Shown here in pieces: positions 18,256-29,219 of a stretch of 64,000 bases of DNA (the first letter of the stretch is position 1; every line of letters begins with the position of its first letter). Source of the stretch: Hanleya hanleyi (Eukaryota > Mollusca > Polyplacophora > Lepidopleurida > Hanleyidae); NCBI GenBank assembly GCA_036873755.1, contig JAVTVY010033752.1, positions 1 through 64,000 of the forward strand. Reading direction: 5' to 3'. The translations under genes and the position numbers were made by a program. A model generated the notes under the pieces. It worked only from the letters and a program-made list of their open reading frames with translations. It ran no database searches and was not told the DNA's origin.

Positions 18256-19836
18256 CCCCCGAAATATTGCATGGTTTCACGTCGTATGCCTCACCGGTTG
18301 TGTTAGAGTATGTTACAGAATAAAATACAGCATATCGCAAGCATTGAATACACAAGCGTTTATTAACCCTATTAGCCCCACAGCAAATCAAATATAAGAT
18401 CATCTTCGCTAAAACCAGGGGTATCTCTATCCTAGTTCGCCTTCGGCTCACAAATAGAAACCTTGACGCGGTGAAGATGATATAAGATATGCTGTAGCAC
18501 AGCATCGGTAAATGTGTACCTTTGTTAGTCGTTATCCCTTCATTAAACATTATTATTTATTGGAAAATTCCTAATACCACTTCCTCCACATTTTCTTTTC
18601 CTGCTATTACCTTTAAAGGTATGCGTCGTGATCATAGCAAATGTCAATTAAGCATGAGATGGTTGCTTTGTATATTATTCGAAAGTGGTCGATATTTTTG
18701 CTTTCTACTTCTTTGCATGCTCACGTTTTGTGGCTCTATTAAAGCTTCGGATGTTTGCACATCAGAGCGAAATGTAAATTACTATTGTAATTAATCTTTT
18801 CTTTCTCGGTCGATGAATTCAAGGAAGAGAAAAGGAGACCCCAATTCTTCACCTAATACGGTTGTTTACTTCGCTTACGGTCACTGTTTACTTTGAATAA
18901 GCGACAGCCTGTCTACCGGGTTGGTCATGATTATGCGCGTGATCCATGTTATGGATAGATCGCATTATATATTAAGGATAGCTGGCCCCTTAGAGGCAGT
19001 TTTTGCACCCCCGTGACAATTTGTCGTCTGTATCAATAAATATACAAGATAACCATAATAAACTATATATTTTATGAAAGCGTACATCGTAGGGATTCCA
19101 ACTTTATGTATTTGTATAACCGACGCTGCTACTGTGTAGAAAATATTCCAATTTAAAAAAATTAAAATGAAAACAATAGCGTCCATTTTTCAATTGAAAT
19201 TTCATGAAAACTGTTGGTCTTGTTTCAACTTTGATGGTATACCTTGATAGGAAACAATTCGAACTAGTAAACTTTATCTCATTTTTTTTTTTTTGCCTGG
19301 TTTTGTTTTTACAGCTATTTTACTGAAATAAATTTTTAAAAAAACGTACTATTTTACGGTCGTTTGTCTTAAAAGTTGAATAATTAAACATGAAGCTGCG
19401 CTATCGAAACCCCTCGGCTCTGAACCCCAGCTATTATAATGTAAGGGTGTCTCTACCAATTGATTGGCTTGTGAGAAGAAATATTTACCCCTGGTATTGT
19501 AAGTGTACTTTCTTTGAAAAAAGAAAAAAAAATCCTCCCCTTAAATTAATTTGTTTCTGGAATAAATACATACACTATAGATATACGTTTGTCATATCTT
19601 GGTAAACACAACTAAAATTGCTCAAATGGAAATCATTAGAAGAGAGCCAAATTTGGGGAAACATTTAAGCGGTGGGAATATAAAATGACGTGTGGCAAGT
19701 AAAAAGTGTTGTTAGGTTAGGTTGTTAGCAAAACAAAAAAGTAAAACCAGCTCTGAGCTGTAATCGATGTCTCACCAAAACAACAGTACACATGGCTAGA
19801 TAAATACAGTACATGTATACTAAATGGCACATGTAT
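18256..19836. other. Unassigned DNA
   Basis: No supported gene or repeat seen. Scattered ORFs of 60-107 codons lack conserved motifs. Confidence 0.45.
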
Positions 19837-20268
19837 GTCATTTTCAAAACAGATTTGCAAGCATTCTTCGCATTGTCTAAGAGAATAAATCAATAAATCA
19901 GTCATCCAATCAATAAATAAATGTGATAGTATACTAACATGATATAGAAATAATATGCAAACTGAACATAGGAATTAGTGGATTTTGTTAGACAAGGGGC
20001 ATAACTCTGCAAAATACTTTCTGACACGACTCATTTTCGATAGACATCTAGTGTCATTTTCAAAACAGATTTGCAGGCATTCTTCGCATTGTGTAAAAGA
20101 ATAAATCAATAAATCAGTCATCCAATCAATAAATAAATGTGATAGTATACAAACATGATATAGAAATTATATGCAAACTTAACATAGGAATTAGTGGATT
20201 TTATTAGACAAGGGGCATAACTCTGCAAAATACTTTCTGACACGACTCATTTTCGATAGGCATCTAGT
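19837..20268 (+). repeat. 216-bp tandem duplication
   Basis: Two head-to-tail copies (19837-20052 and 20053-20268) differ at only a few bases. Each ends with AAGGGGCATAACTCTGCAAA and ATTTTCGATAG.CATCTAG, which also begin the short hairpin-ended element at 22771. Confidence 0.9.
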
Positions 20269-20390
20269 TCAGGTCAAGAGAAACAACTGTATCGCGTTAG
20301 GATGTTGTATATGGAACGGTTCTGAAATTATCACAATAACAAATCATAAATGGATTTTTATTTGTAAAGATAGTGCCACGGCACTGTAGC

Positions 20391-22770
20391 GCTCATCTGG
20401 CTATAACTGGAGAAAGTGGCTGCGAGAAAGTTTTACTGAAGAACTGCAATAGATGATTTTCTAACTTGCGTTGTCTCCCTTGAACAAAATGGCAACATAG
20501 TCGATTTCACAGGAGGTCAAGCTGCAAATTCATGATTGTAATTGGAGGTTATGGAATAAAGGCAATTATACCAAAATATAATGTGTGATTGTCAGTAAGC
20601 TGTATAAGCAATAACCAGAACCAATTTTTATTAAGTGATTGCAGTCGTTCGTCCATCTGTCCACTTCGTGTCCGGACAGTACATTGGACAGTTTTTAACC
20701 TACGATTCCAATATTTTGTGGGTATATGCACCAGGGGGAGACATGTCGAGTACGAAATATGTGCGACTGGGTTGTTACGATGGCAATGAGATGTAACAGG
20801 ACATTTTTCCAATGAAAGTAATCTCTGGTGAGGTATGGCCTAACCAACACATACCCCCATCTGTCTGCGAAGATGTAAAAGATAGTGCCACGGCACTGTA
20901 GGTCATCTGTCTGTAACTGAAGAAAGTAGCTGTGAGAAATTTTTACTAAAGAACTGCAATAGATGAGTTTGTAACTTGTGTTGTCCCCCCTGAACACTAT
21001 AAAATGATCCATGCAGTTATTTCCTGAGATTTTATGATAAAGTTTCATGGGAAATTCAAGATGCGGCAATATTGGATTTTCGAAATGAACCAAAAAAGGT
21101 ATCTTGCACAACTGGACCACAAGGGGAACCTGTGTATCAACATCCATGCAGTAATATCCTAAGAATTTACGATAACTTGGAATTTTCAATCAGACCATAT
21201 ATGGTATCCTGCACAGCTAGACCCCAAGGGCAACCTCTGTACCAAATTGAGAAAGATCCATGCAGTAGTTCCTGAGAAATCACGATAACAATGTTTCATC
21301 TGGAAATCCAAGATGGCCGCCTGGTGGCCATATTGGATTTTTCAGTCAGACTACAAATTGTATCTTGCGCAACTAGACCCCAAGGGGAACCTCTGTACCA
21401 AATTTGAGAACGATCCATGCAGTAGTTCCTGAGAAATCGCGATAATGTTTCATCTGGAAATCCAAGATGGCCGCCTGGTGGTCATGTTGGATTTTTCAAT
21501 CAGACCGCAAATTGTATCTCGCGCAACTAGATCCCAAGGGGAACCTGTATATCAAATTTGAGAAAATGTTTCATCTGGAAATCCAAGATGGCCGCCTGGT
21601 GGTCATGTTGGATTTTTCAATCAGACCGCAAATTGTATCTCGCGCAACTAGATCCCAAGGGGAACCTGTATATCAAATTTGAGAAAGATTCATGCGGTTC
21701 TTCCTGATAAATCATGATAACGAAGTTTCATAGGGAAATCCAAGATGGCCGCCTGGTGGTCATATTGGATGTTCGAATCAGAGCAGAAAAGGTATCTTGC
21801 ACAACTAGACCCCCAAGAGGAACCTGTGTACCAAATTTGAGAAAGATCCATGCAGTATTTATAACGAAAAATAATGATGACAAGATTTCACTGGCAAATT
21901 CAAGATGGCCACCTGGTGGCCATATTGGATTTTTCAATCAGACCACAAATTGTATCTTGCACAACTAGACCCCAAGGGGAACCTCTGTACCAAATTTGAG
22001 AGTATGCAGTACTCCCTGAGAAATCGAGATAACAATGTTTCATCTCGAAATCCAAGATGGCCGCCTGGTGGCCATATTGGATTTCTGAATCAGACCACAA
22101 AAGCATCTTGCACAACTAGACACTAAGGGGAACCTGTGTATCAAATTTGAGAAAAATCCATGCAGTACTTCCTGATAAATCACGATAACGAAGTTTCATA
22201 GGGAAATCCAAGATGGCTGCCTGGTGGCCATATTGGATGTTCGAATCAGAGCAGAAAAGGTATCTTGCACAACTAGACCCCAAGGGGAGCCTGTGTGCCA
22301 AATTTGAGGAAGATCCACAAAGTAGTTCCTGAGAAATTGCAATAACAATGTTTCATGGGGAAATCCAAGATGGCCGCCTGGTGGCCATATTGGATTTGTG
22401 AATCAGACCACAACAGGTATCTTGCACAACTAGACCCCAAGGGGAACCTGTGTACCAAATTTGAGAAAGATCCATGCAGTAGTTCCTGAGAAATCGTGAT
22501 AACAATGTTTCAATGGCAAATTCAAGATGGCCGCCATGGCGGCCATATTTAAAATCGTATCGGCACCGCATGAACAAATTCTGGTGTACTCATTGGGGGG
22601 AACATGCATGCCAAGTTTCAGCTTAATCGGCCAAGCGGTTTCAGAGAAGAAGATGTTTACGCACGACGCACAACGGACGACGCACAACGACGACGGACGA
22701 TGGACGACGGACGACTGACATTCAGGCCATGACATAAGCCCATCGGGCCTTCGGCCCAGATGAGCTAAAA
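20391..22770 (+). mobile_element. Helentron/HINE-like element 3 with ~155-bp satellite core
   Basis: GCTCATCTGG at 20391-20400 is the exact reverse complement of CCAGATGAGC at 22756-22765. The latter closes a hairpin (22737-22766, central GGGCC TTC GGCCC) followed by TAAAAA. A GACGG-type microsatellite precedes it (about 22660-22715). A 5' segment starting GATAGTGCCACGGCACTGTA (20370) is repeated at 20881. The interior array is homologous to that of element 1, in the same orientation. No coding capacity is seen. Confidence 0.6.
21000..22560 (+). repeat. Array of about ten ~150-bp satellite units
   Basis: Units carry CCAAGATGGCCGCCTGGTGG, CATATTGGATTTTTCAATCA and CAACTAGACCCCAAGGGGAA at about 21104, 21211, 21367, 21518, 21641, 21798, 21957, 22108, 22262 and 22420. 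A ~120-bp piece is duplicated almost perfectly at 21446 and 21566. The last unit fades into a different 3' unique segment at 22540. Confidence 0.88.
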
Positions 22771-22995
22771 AGGGGCATAACTCTGCAAAATATTGTCCGA
22801 GATGACTCATTTTCGATAGGCTTCTGATTTACGTGAAGATAAATAGATGTAACAAGTTTGGTTGCCATGCATGAAACGGTTCTGTAGATATCGCGGTAAC
22901 GGACGGACGGACGTACGGACGTACGGACGGACGGACGGACAGCCGTACATGATGACGACAATACCCCTAGGCCAAAGTTGGCCGAGGGGTAAAAA
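22771..22995 (+). mobile_element. Short hairpin-ended interspersed element (~225 bp)
   Basis: Begins GGGGCATAACTCTGCAAAAT directly after element 3, contains a GACGGACG-type microsatellite (22900-22942) and ends in a hairpin, ACCCCTAGGCCAA (22963-22975) and TTGGCCGAGGGGT (22978-22990), followed by AAAAA. It has the same 3' architecture as its larger neighbours but no satellite core. The start GGGGCATAACTCTG is a word I associate with bivalve repeats. Confidence 0.55.
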
Positions 22996-23994
22996 CTAAT
23001 CCGAACTTACAAAAAGCGAGATAAGGTTTACTAGATCACCTTATAAGTAACAAGCATGCCAAATTTCAAAAGCGTAGCATGGATACTTGTCGAGAAATAA
23101 ACGTTTAAATATCGGATTTTGTACAAAAATGAAAGGCTGGAAATCGGGCAAAATATGTCCAGCTATACATCTGATGAATTAATCCAAATTTGTTGCTTGA
23201 ATTCTATGGTCAAATACATTTTTAATCTGTCTAATGGGACCTACTCGAATTCCTGTTTATTCTGGAAAACTATTACACTAAGTTTTTTTCATCAAGGCGG
23301 TTTAAAGTTCAATTTAAACTTTAAAAACTTGCTAAAACTTGTTCAGCTGAGAATTTTTCACACCTGTGTAGATCACTTCACGGCGGGTGTCTGAGTGAAG
23401 TGTCGCTGTTATAATTAGAAACAAAAATACAGATGGTTTTGATCAGAAGGGGGTAGATTAATATAAATAATATAGGACTAATAGATAATTAGCTTACCAT
23501 AATACTGCGGAAATGAGTTTTGGAAAGGGAAATTTAACAGACAAAAATAATAGTAGCCAAGCCCAAGCTAAGGCAGTCTGTTTAATTGTTCCAATGCCTC
23601 GGAAACTGAATTATTACTCCTAATATTGAAGCACTTCTATTTATAATTTTGATTTCATTTTTCACCATATGTTAGAGGAAATAGTGAATATTTGAATAAA
23701 GAAATAAAAAAAAATGACCAATTTTGACCCTCTAAGTGGACAGCTATCCTTAAGATCGCAAAGGATCACCAAAACACCATCTCACATTGAAGCTGTGTAA
23801 ATCTCGTCCGAGCTGAACGAGATCTGGAACAAACTGAAAGCATTCTCTCATTGTCAGACTTTGTGAACTCTGATGCCACGAGAATGATTGAACGGAATAA
23901 CGTACAATCCTCTTCTATTTGTATACAGTTGTATATGTATAACAGAAGGTCATGAAAAGTTGGTCTGCTGAATCCTGAATTCTTGGAGAGGAAC
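22996..23994. other. Unassigned AT-rich DNA
   Basis: A 91-codon ORF at 23119-23394 has no motif and typical host AT-rich composition. No other feature is seen. Confidence 0.45.
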
Positions 23995-24212
23995 CGCTCT
24001 GCGTTATAGTCTTGTGGTAGAGCACCCGCCTCGCCGGCGGAATGTACCAGGTTCGGATCGAGTCAACCAAAAGACCTAAATAATGGAACTTCTATCTTTC
24101 ACGCTTGGCGCTCAGGAGGAAGAGGATAGATCAGGCCCGGTATCAGGATAATCCGATGTGATATGATTGAACAATTGTTGTAAGCGACATTAAAATCCCA
24201 CTCACTCACTCC
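23995..24212 (+). mobile_element. tRNA-derived SINE with ACTC tail
   Basis: RNA polymerase III A-box-like TAGTCTTGTGGTAGAGCAC (24007-24025) and B-box-like GGTTCGGATCG (24050-24060) form a tRNA-like head with a ...CGCCTCGCCGGCGGAA anticodon-arm region. A body containing TTGGCGCTCAGGAGGAAGAG and GTAAGCGACATTAAAA leads to a CTCACTCACTC tail. The same GCGACATTAAA plus ACTC tail occurs at 51.96 kb. Confidence 0.75.
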
Positions 24213-24699
24213 TTGGAGGGGATGTACCTGGAACTTTTTGGTACAATAATTCTAAGAGTTTTTAGAACCATTGCCTCTGTTACACAATATAGTATAACCC
24301 ATTCCCGGGATTCTTTTCTCTCTTGAGAATCATGAAACTTTATCCCTCTGAAACTTGAGTTAATAATTCCCTCGAGTTGAAGTGAAATTTAAGTTAAATT
24401 TACTCAAGTTAAGTGAAATTGACTAAAAAAACAAAACAAATTGAAATAAGATCAAGTCCCACTCTCACTTGAATGAAATATTCGTTAGAGAATTGGATTC
24501 ATATATCGATCCGGAGAATGCGGTTTTTTATTATGACATAGCAGACGCCCAATGTCATACTTGTATAGGCGCTAAAATGAAACTAGAATCAAGCGTACTG
24601 AAATTCCGGTCAGTGATGAAATTCAAACTTACCAAACTTCGAATCTTGCAGCATACTGACGGGTAAGGATAGCTGACACTGCCTGCTGAATGGTTCGAT
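24213..24699. other. Unassigned AT-rich DNA
   Basis: No supported feature. A 65-codon ORF at 24469-24666 lacks motifs. Confidence 0.4.
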
Positions 24700-25269
24700 T
24701 TAACCCTATCTGGCCTGGGCGATTTGGGGTGTACCGCAGCCTGGGCGGGGGAAGTGTCCCCTATATATTTTCGCTATCGCTTCGGCTAGAGGGCTGAAAT
24801 TTACCACACTATATCTTTGGGTCAAGCTCCAAGATATCCGCCATGATGACGTCACTGTGAGGTCATTTTCAAAAAGAACAGTTTGGACGATTTTTCGGTC
24901 AAAATTTTCTAATTTTTTATTTTTGTTTTTTTCTCTGCAAAACCTGCATGATAAATTAGCAAATAATAATCTGATATGAAATAAAATAGATTTTACTCCC
25001 TTTTCTATACAGAAAAACAAACATTTTGAAGAAATATGACAAAAACATTACTTTTCTGGTAACCCATATGGCCGCCATTTTGGATTTACCCATGATCCTC
25101 TGCTCGGGGGGGTAATGCAAATAGGCTCAAAATGACCCCAATAGATAATCTAAAAAGTCACGAAGTTTCAGCTCTAAATTTTTTGTCGTTCCGGAGATAG
25201 GAGTGAAAAACAGGGGGGGGGGGGCGAAAAGTGCCCCCCTTCCCCACCCCCGCGGCCAGGTGGGTTTAA
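24700..25269 (+). mobile_element. TTAA-flanked MITE, family copy 1
   Basis: Left end TTAACCCTATCTGGCCTGGG and right end (reverse complement) TTAAACCCACCTGGCC, with TTAA at both borders (24700-24703 and 25266-25269). The interior is also inverted: a GTGTCCCC/AGCCGAAG/GGGCTGAAATT segment on the left mirrors GAGCTGAAACTT and a G-run on the right. It contains TGACGTCACTG and a GGCCGCCATTTTGGATT word. TTAA targets are used by piggyBac and Kolobok elements; here the family is inferred from ends only. Confidence 0.65.
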
Positions 25270-28200
25270 AGAATTCACTGATCTATTTACATGCACATCT
25301 CTGTATTGGGTAACGTATACAGCCAGTGTATCTATCCGATAACATTCTCTCACTGTCCGAGTTTGTAACCTCCTAAACTGGCGGTGTAACACCTGACTGC
25401 TCATCCTCCCCACAGCGCATGCTTCATTTCGCAGGCCCATTTATCATCTCTGCCTCCAATAGCGGAAGTTGACCTTTACTACGTTGCTATGACGTATTGG
25501 GGAAACCCCACGTACACACGGTTCAGTTTGAATCCGGCCGAACAACTCCTTCAGTGTTGCACATGGGCGAACTACTTTCCATATGCTCTGTCCAGATAAA
25601 CAGAAAAAATAATCTCCAGATAATTCTATTTAACGCTAGTTCAACAAAAGCATTATGCAGACTTGAAAAGTAATCGATATGTTCGGCAAACATCTATTAC
25701 ACTATATATGATGTCACTTCCGGCGATGTGCGGGAAGGCCCCGACTCCGATCCAAATATCTGACTGGTGGCTGGGGTATAATTAGACCCCAGGCGAGGTA
25801 ACTGCTGACTGCTTCGGGCTGATCTTGGCGGCTCGTATGCGCATTCAGTCTCTATCGAATTGGATCCACAACGGAAACGTGTATTTGCAAGAGGGAGATT
25901 GAAAAGCACCCAATACGTCTTATAGGAAAATGAACAAATTATATGATCTTGTTTAGCTGTGGCATCTCAAGCCCACTCTGGTCGTAACGGACGCTGTGAT
26001 TGGCCAAGACTCATACGCACAAAGGTTCTGCGCCGCGGTCGAGCCACAATGCAATCAGAGGATATATCTAACTGTGGGAGGTATATGCAGTCTGATGCCA
26101 TGTGAATGTCCGATAACGGATCGATCGAAGCTGGCTTGCGAGGATGCCACATCCAAACAAAGCATTAATCACAGTCATGGTACCTTGGCCTTGTAAGATA
26201 TAGGGAAGTAACTGTCGTCATCCAGTGTGGTATTATGGTATTAGCGGTGTACAACCAACGTCAATGAAGATCTCGAATTGACGACATACATATCGCGCGA
26301 GTTATTCATAGCTTGGTTATTAGCATCTTCACTTCTCAAGGTAAATAATATATTAACGTCCCATAATTTCGTGTTGACATTACTGAGATTATTCGTGCCA
26401 TGAATGAAAAGATCACACGATTGCATGTTTCCTGTTACCGTAATTCATTAATTATTCCAACCTTCTGCATGATTTTCCTTGGCAATTTTATCGATTAAGA
26501 TTAAATAGGAAATTATTACACAATTGGTTCCAAATCCTTCTAACGTCGGTCTATCGCTTTCTGATCATGTTTAGCGTTCCAGAGAATTCACGCTATGCGC
26601 CTGTAGAAACCTTTAACATCGCAATGGGCCGTCTTTTCAGTCCTTAACGTGCTAGTTGACTCGGCAATGCGACGTCAAGGGAGGGCATGTGAGACTTCAA
26701 TGGCCGACATGCCGCGGTAACATCGCTTTGCCAGGTTCAGGGTCTTCAGGCTATTTTATCAGATATCAGCGGAGGGAGTCGTCTTCATATGAACGCTAAT
26801 TTATGTAGGTTATAAAAGAGAAGATATTTCTATAGGCGTTTGAATTTTAGGATTATTTCTTGCAATTTTCACTCCTGTACCTATATTCGTTGTAGAGGTA
26901 TAGCCAAAACAATGACAATTGGATCCTTCGTGATAATTCGCGACAACAGTATATTTCTTGCCGAGCGAAGCAAATCTCACGTTTCATTAGATACCCTGCT
27001 ACTATTGCTACCCTTAGCTACATTCCCCGTGTATTTGACCCCTATTCCACCTTCAAAAATTATTATATTACATAGCACGACTGTGGGATACTGCGCTGGC
27101 ATTCGCGACGGCTCGGCCTATTCCGTGCATTAATGGTGTAATGATTTTGCACCTCTCCGGTGTAAACCTTTATCCGCCACACGCGAGGCACACCATATGC
27201 TACAGGATGTTTCCGCTCACATAGTAATCGATGTATTTATTCCTTATCAGGAAATAAAATATATATCAAAATGAAATGGATATTCCCTTGATTGTACCCC
27301 CGAATTATCTCTTCTAATTTGAGGTGTTTCTCCTAGTTTCTGTCTCAAGCTGATCTCCATGGTAACGGAAGTCGTACAGCTGACATGCGCTGTTCGGAAT
27401 TTCGGCGTGATACTGTGCTTCCAACATGGATGCCAATATGGATTCCTAGCAGTGCGATTCGAGGTACTATGTCCTACATTATAGTACGAGACCTTGTCGA
27501 GTGCTTCGCGAGATGAGAGAATCGGCTACTTTCTTTCTCATACTCTTGATGTATAGTTGTTTCTTTCTTTTTAAAGATCGATATTACAACGAGCTGAAAT
27601 TACATTTTATGGAATTTGCGGTCTTCAAGACGACAAGGGCTTGTGCGCGGGATCTTAAGATGTTGTTACGCAATGTCGTCTCAGAATCGGGTGATGGTCT
27701 CCATAAAACCTGTACAATGATAGATTCCAAGGTCCGGCTTTTGAGATTTCTCGAAGACTTGATAGCCGCTTTAAATGAGACAGGCTACAACAAAAACGAA
27801 GTTCATGTCTGTTGAATATTAAGCCGATTTATTGTAAATTCATTCCACCTAACTTAGGAATGATCGGCAGCATTTGGCAGGCAGACTAACACAACTTCAT
27901 TAACATCAGACCATATTGTAAACAGTCATTTTCAGAACTGGAGATAGTAACATCTATCATCGGAGACATGGTGATACAGCCTCAGTGAGATCTGATGGTA
28001 TTGGCCTGTCTGTATGTGCCGGTCATCCTTTTTTAAACAGTTCTATAGATTACAGGGTCGAGTTAACTCTAAACTAAATTCTGATATCTTTGGTACAGCT
28101 TAGACAAGCGGATCAGGGAAATGTCACATTACGTATACACAGTCGTCAAAACCAATGATAATTCAGCACACTTACATAAACAGTTTCTATGTTATCCTGT

Positions 28201-29200
28201 ATAAATTTGAAATTACATAACTGTTTCTCACAAATAGTTGTGTTCACAATAACTGACCTAGGGTCATGAAATAGAATTCCGGAAATAGTTTTGTCAAAAC
28301 ACATCATCATGCACAAATTATATAAAATTGGTAAATGAAAAGTCGAACTTTATGCAATTATATGGTGGCTAAGAATCGACATTTCGCAATTTGGAAAAAT
28401 AAAATCGGCCGTAGTTCACACAGACAATAGTGTTTTCTATTTTGTGATGGGGACACTTCGAGGCCCACCAATCCGTCGCTTTCTGGAGGTGTGTCTTCGT
28501 TCTATGAATGTGATTGCGCGTATCTCGTATCTCACGGGACCAATCGGATGTGACCATTTGGGAAACACCCTCAGATAACACATGCTACTGCATGGCTACG
28601 TACAGAAGTGTCTACCTTTGATCGTGCCATGCGTTCGGCTGATGACAGCATATTATTACATTGGACGTGATATGATGCAAATTATATACCATGTATTTGT
28701 TGAAGAGATGAACCAAAATAACGAAAATTGGCCCTATCGAAATAACACACTACATCAAAATGTAATAATATTTGGACTGATCATATTCCATGCCTGTATC
28801 TATATTTGTTTGAGAGATACGGCCAAAATAACGTAAAATGGGCCCTTCATAATAATTCACTTCAATGAAGTTCGATTTGTATCCCGGTCACGCTTTTATT
28901 GTAGCTGTTCATGTGGACATATTGAATAACATGATTACACCGCTCCTAGCACCGCGAGCACCGCTCCTAGCAGTATCAGATAACAATATTTTAGAGCGCT
29001 GATGTAATAGCCCTATCAAGTCATCTGTTAGAAAATGATGAACTATGTGACCGGCCAGATAGTAAAAAATTATTTATTGAATGCAAGTTCATATTCAAAT
29101 ACAAGATGCGCGACGCCTTTGCACATTTTACATATGAAAGACTAGGAGGTTTAGGTGGACAAGACATTGTGCCAAGGGGCCGGGGTGTAGACTAAGGTTG
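25270..29200. other. Gene-poor DNA, partly duplicated at 58.8-59.2 kb
   Basis: AGTTTGTAACCTCCTAAA at 25358 and AGTTGTAACCTCCTAAAA at 58915, and the stretch around GCATTCAGTCTCTATCGA (25838) and GCATTCGGTCTGTATCGA (58984), keep the same order and orientation, as does the TGTTTAGCTG.G region (25952 and 59128). No supported gene. A 104-codon ORF at 27501-27815 starts with a hydrophobic segment (TFFLILLMYSCFFLF) but has no recognised domain. Confidence 0.5.
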
Positions 29201-29219
29201 ACGTGGTTTTTCATGGAAG

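Noticed and set aside
23119..23394. 91-codon ORF as a host gene
   Set aside because: No motif, splice context or relatives visible; length is expected by chance in AT-rich DNA.
24000..24072. Functional tRNA gene
   Set aside because: The tRNA-like head has diverged arms and leads into a SINE body with an ACTC tail.
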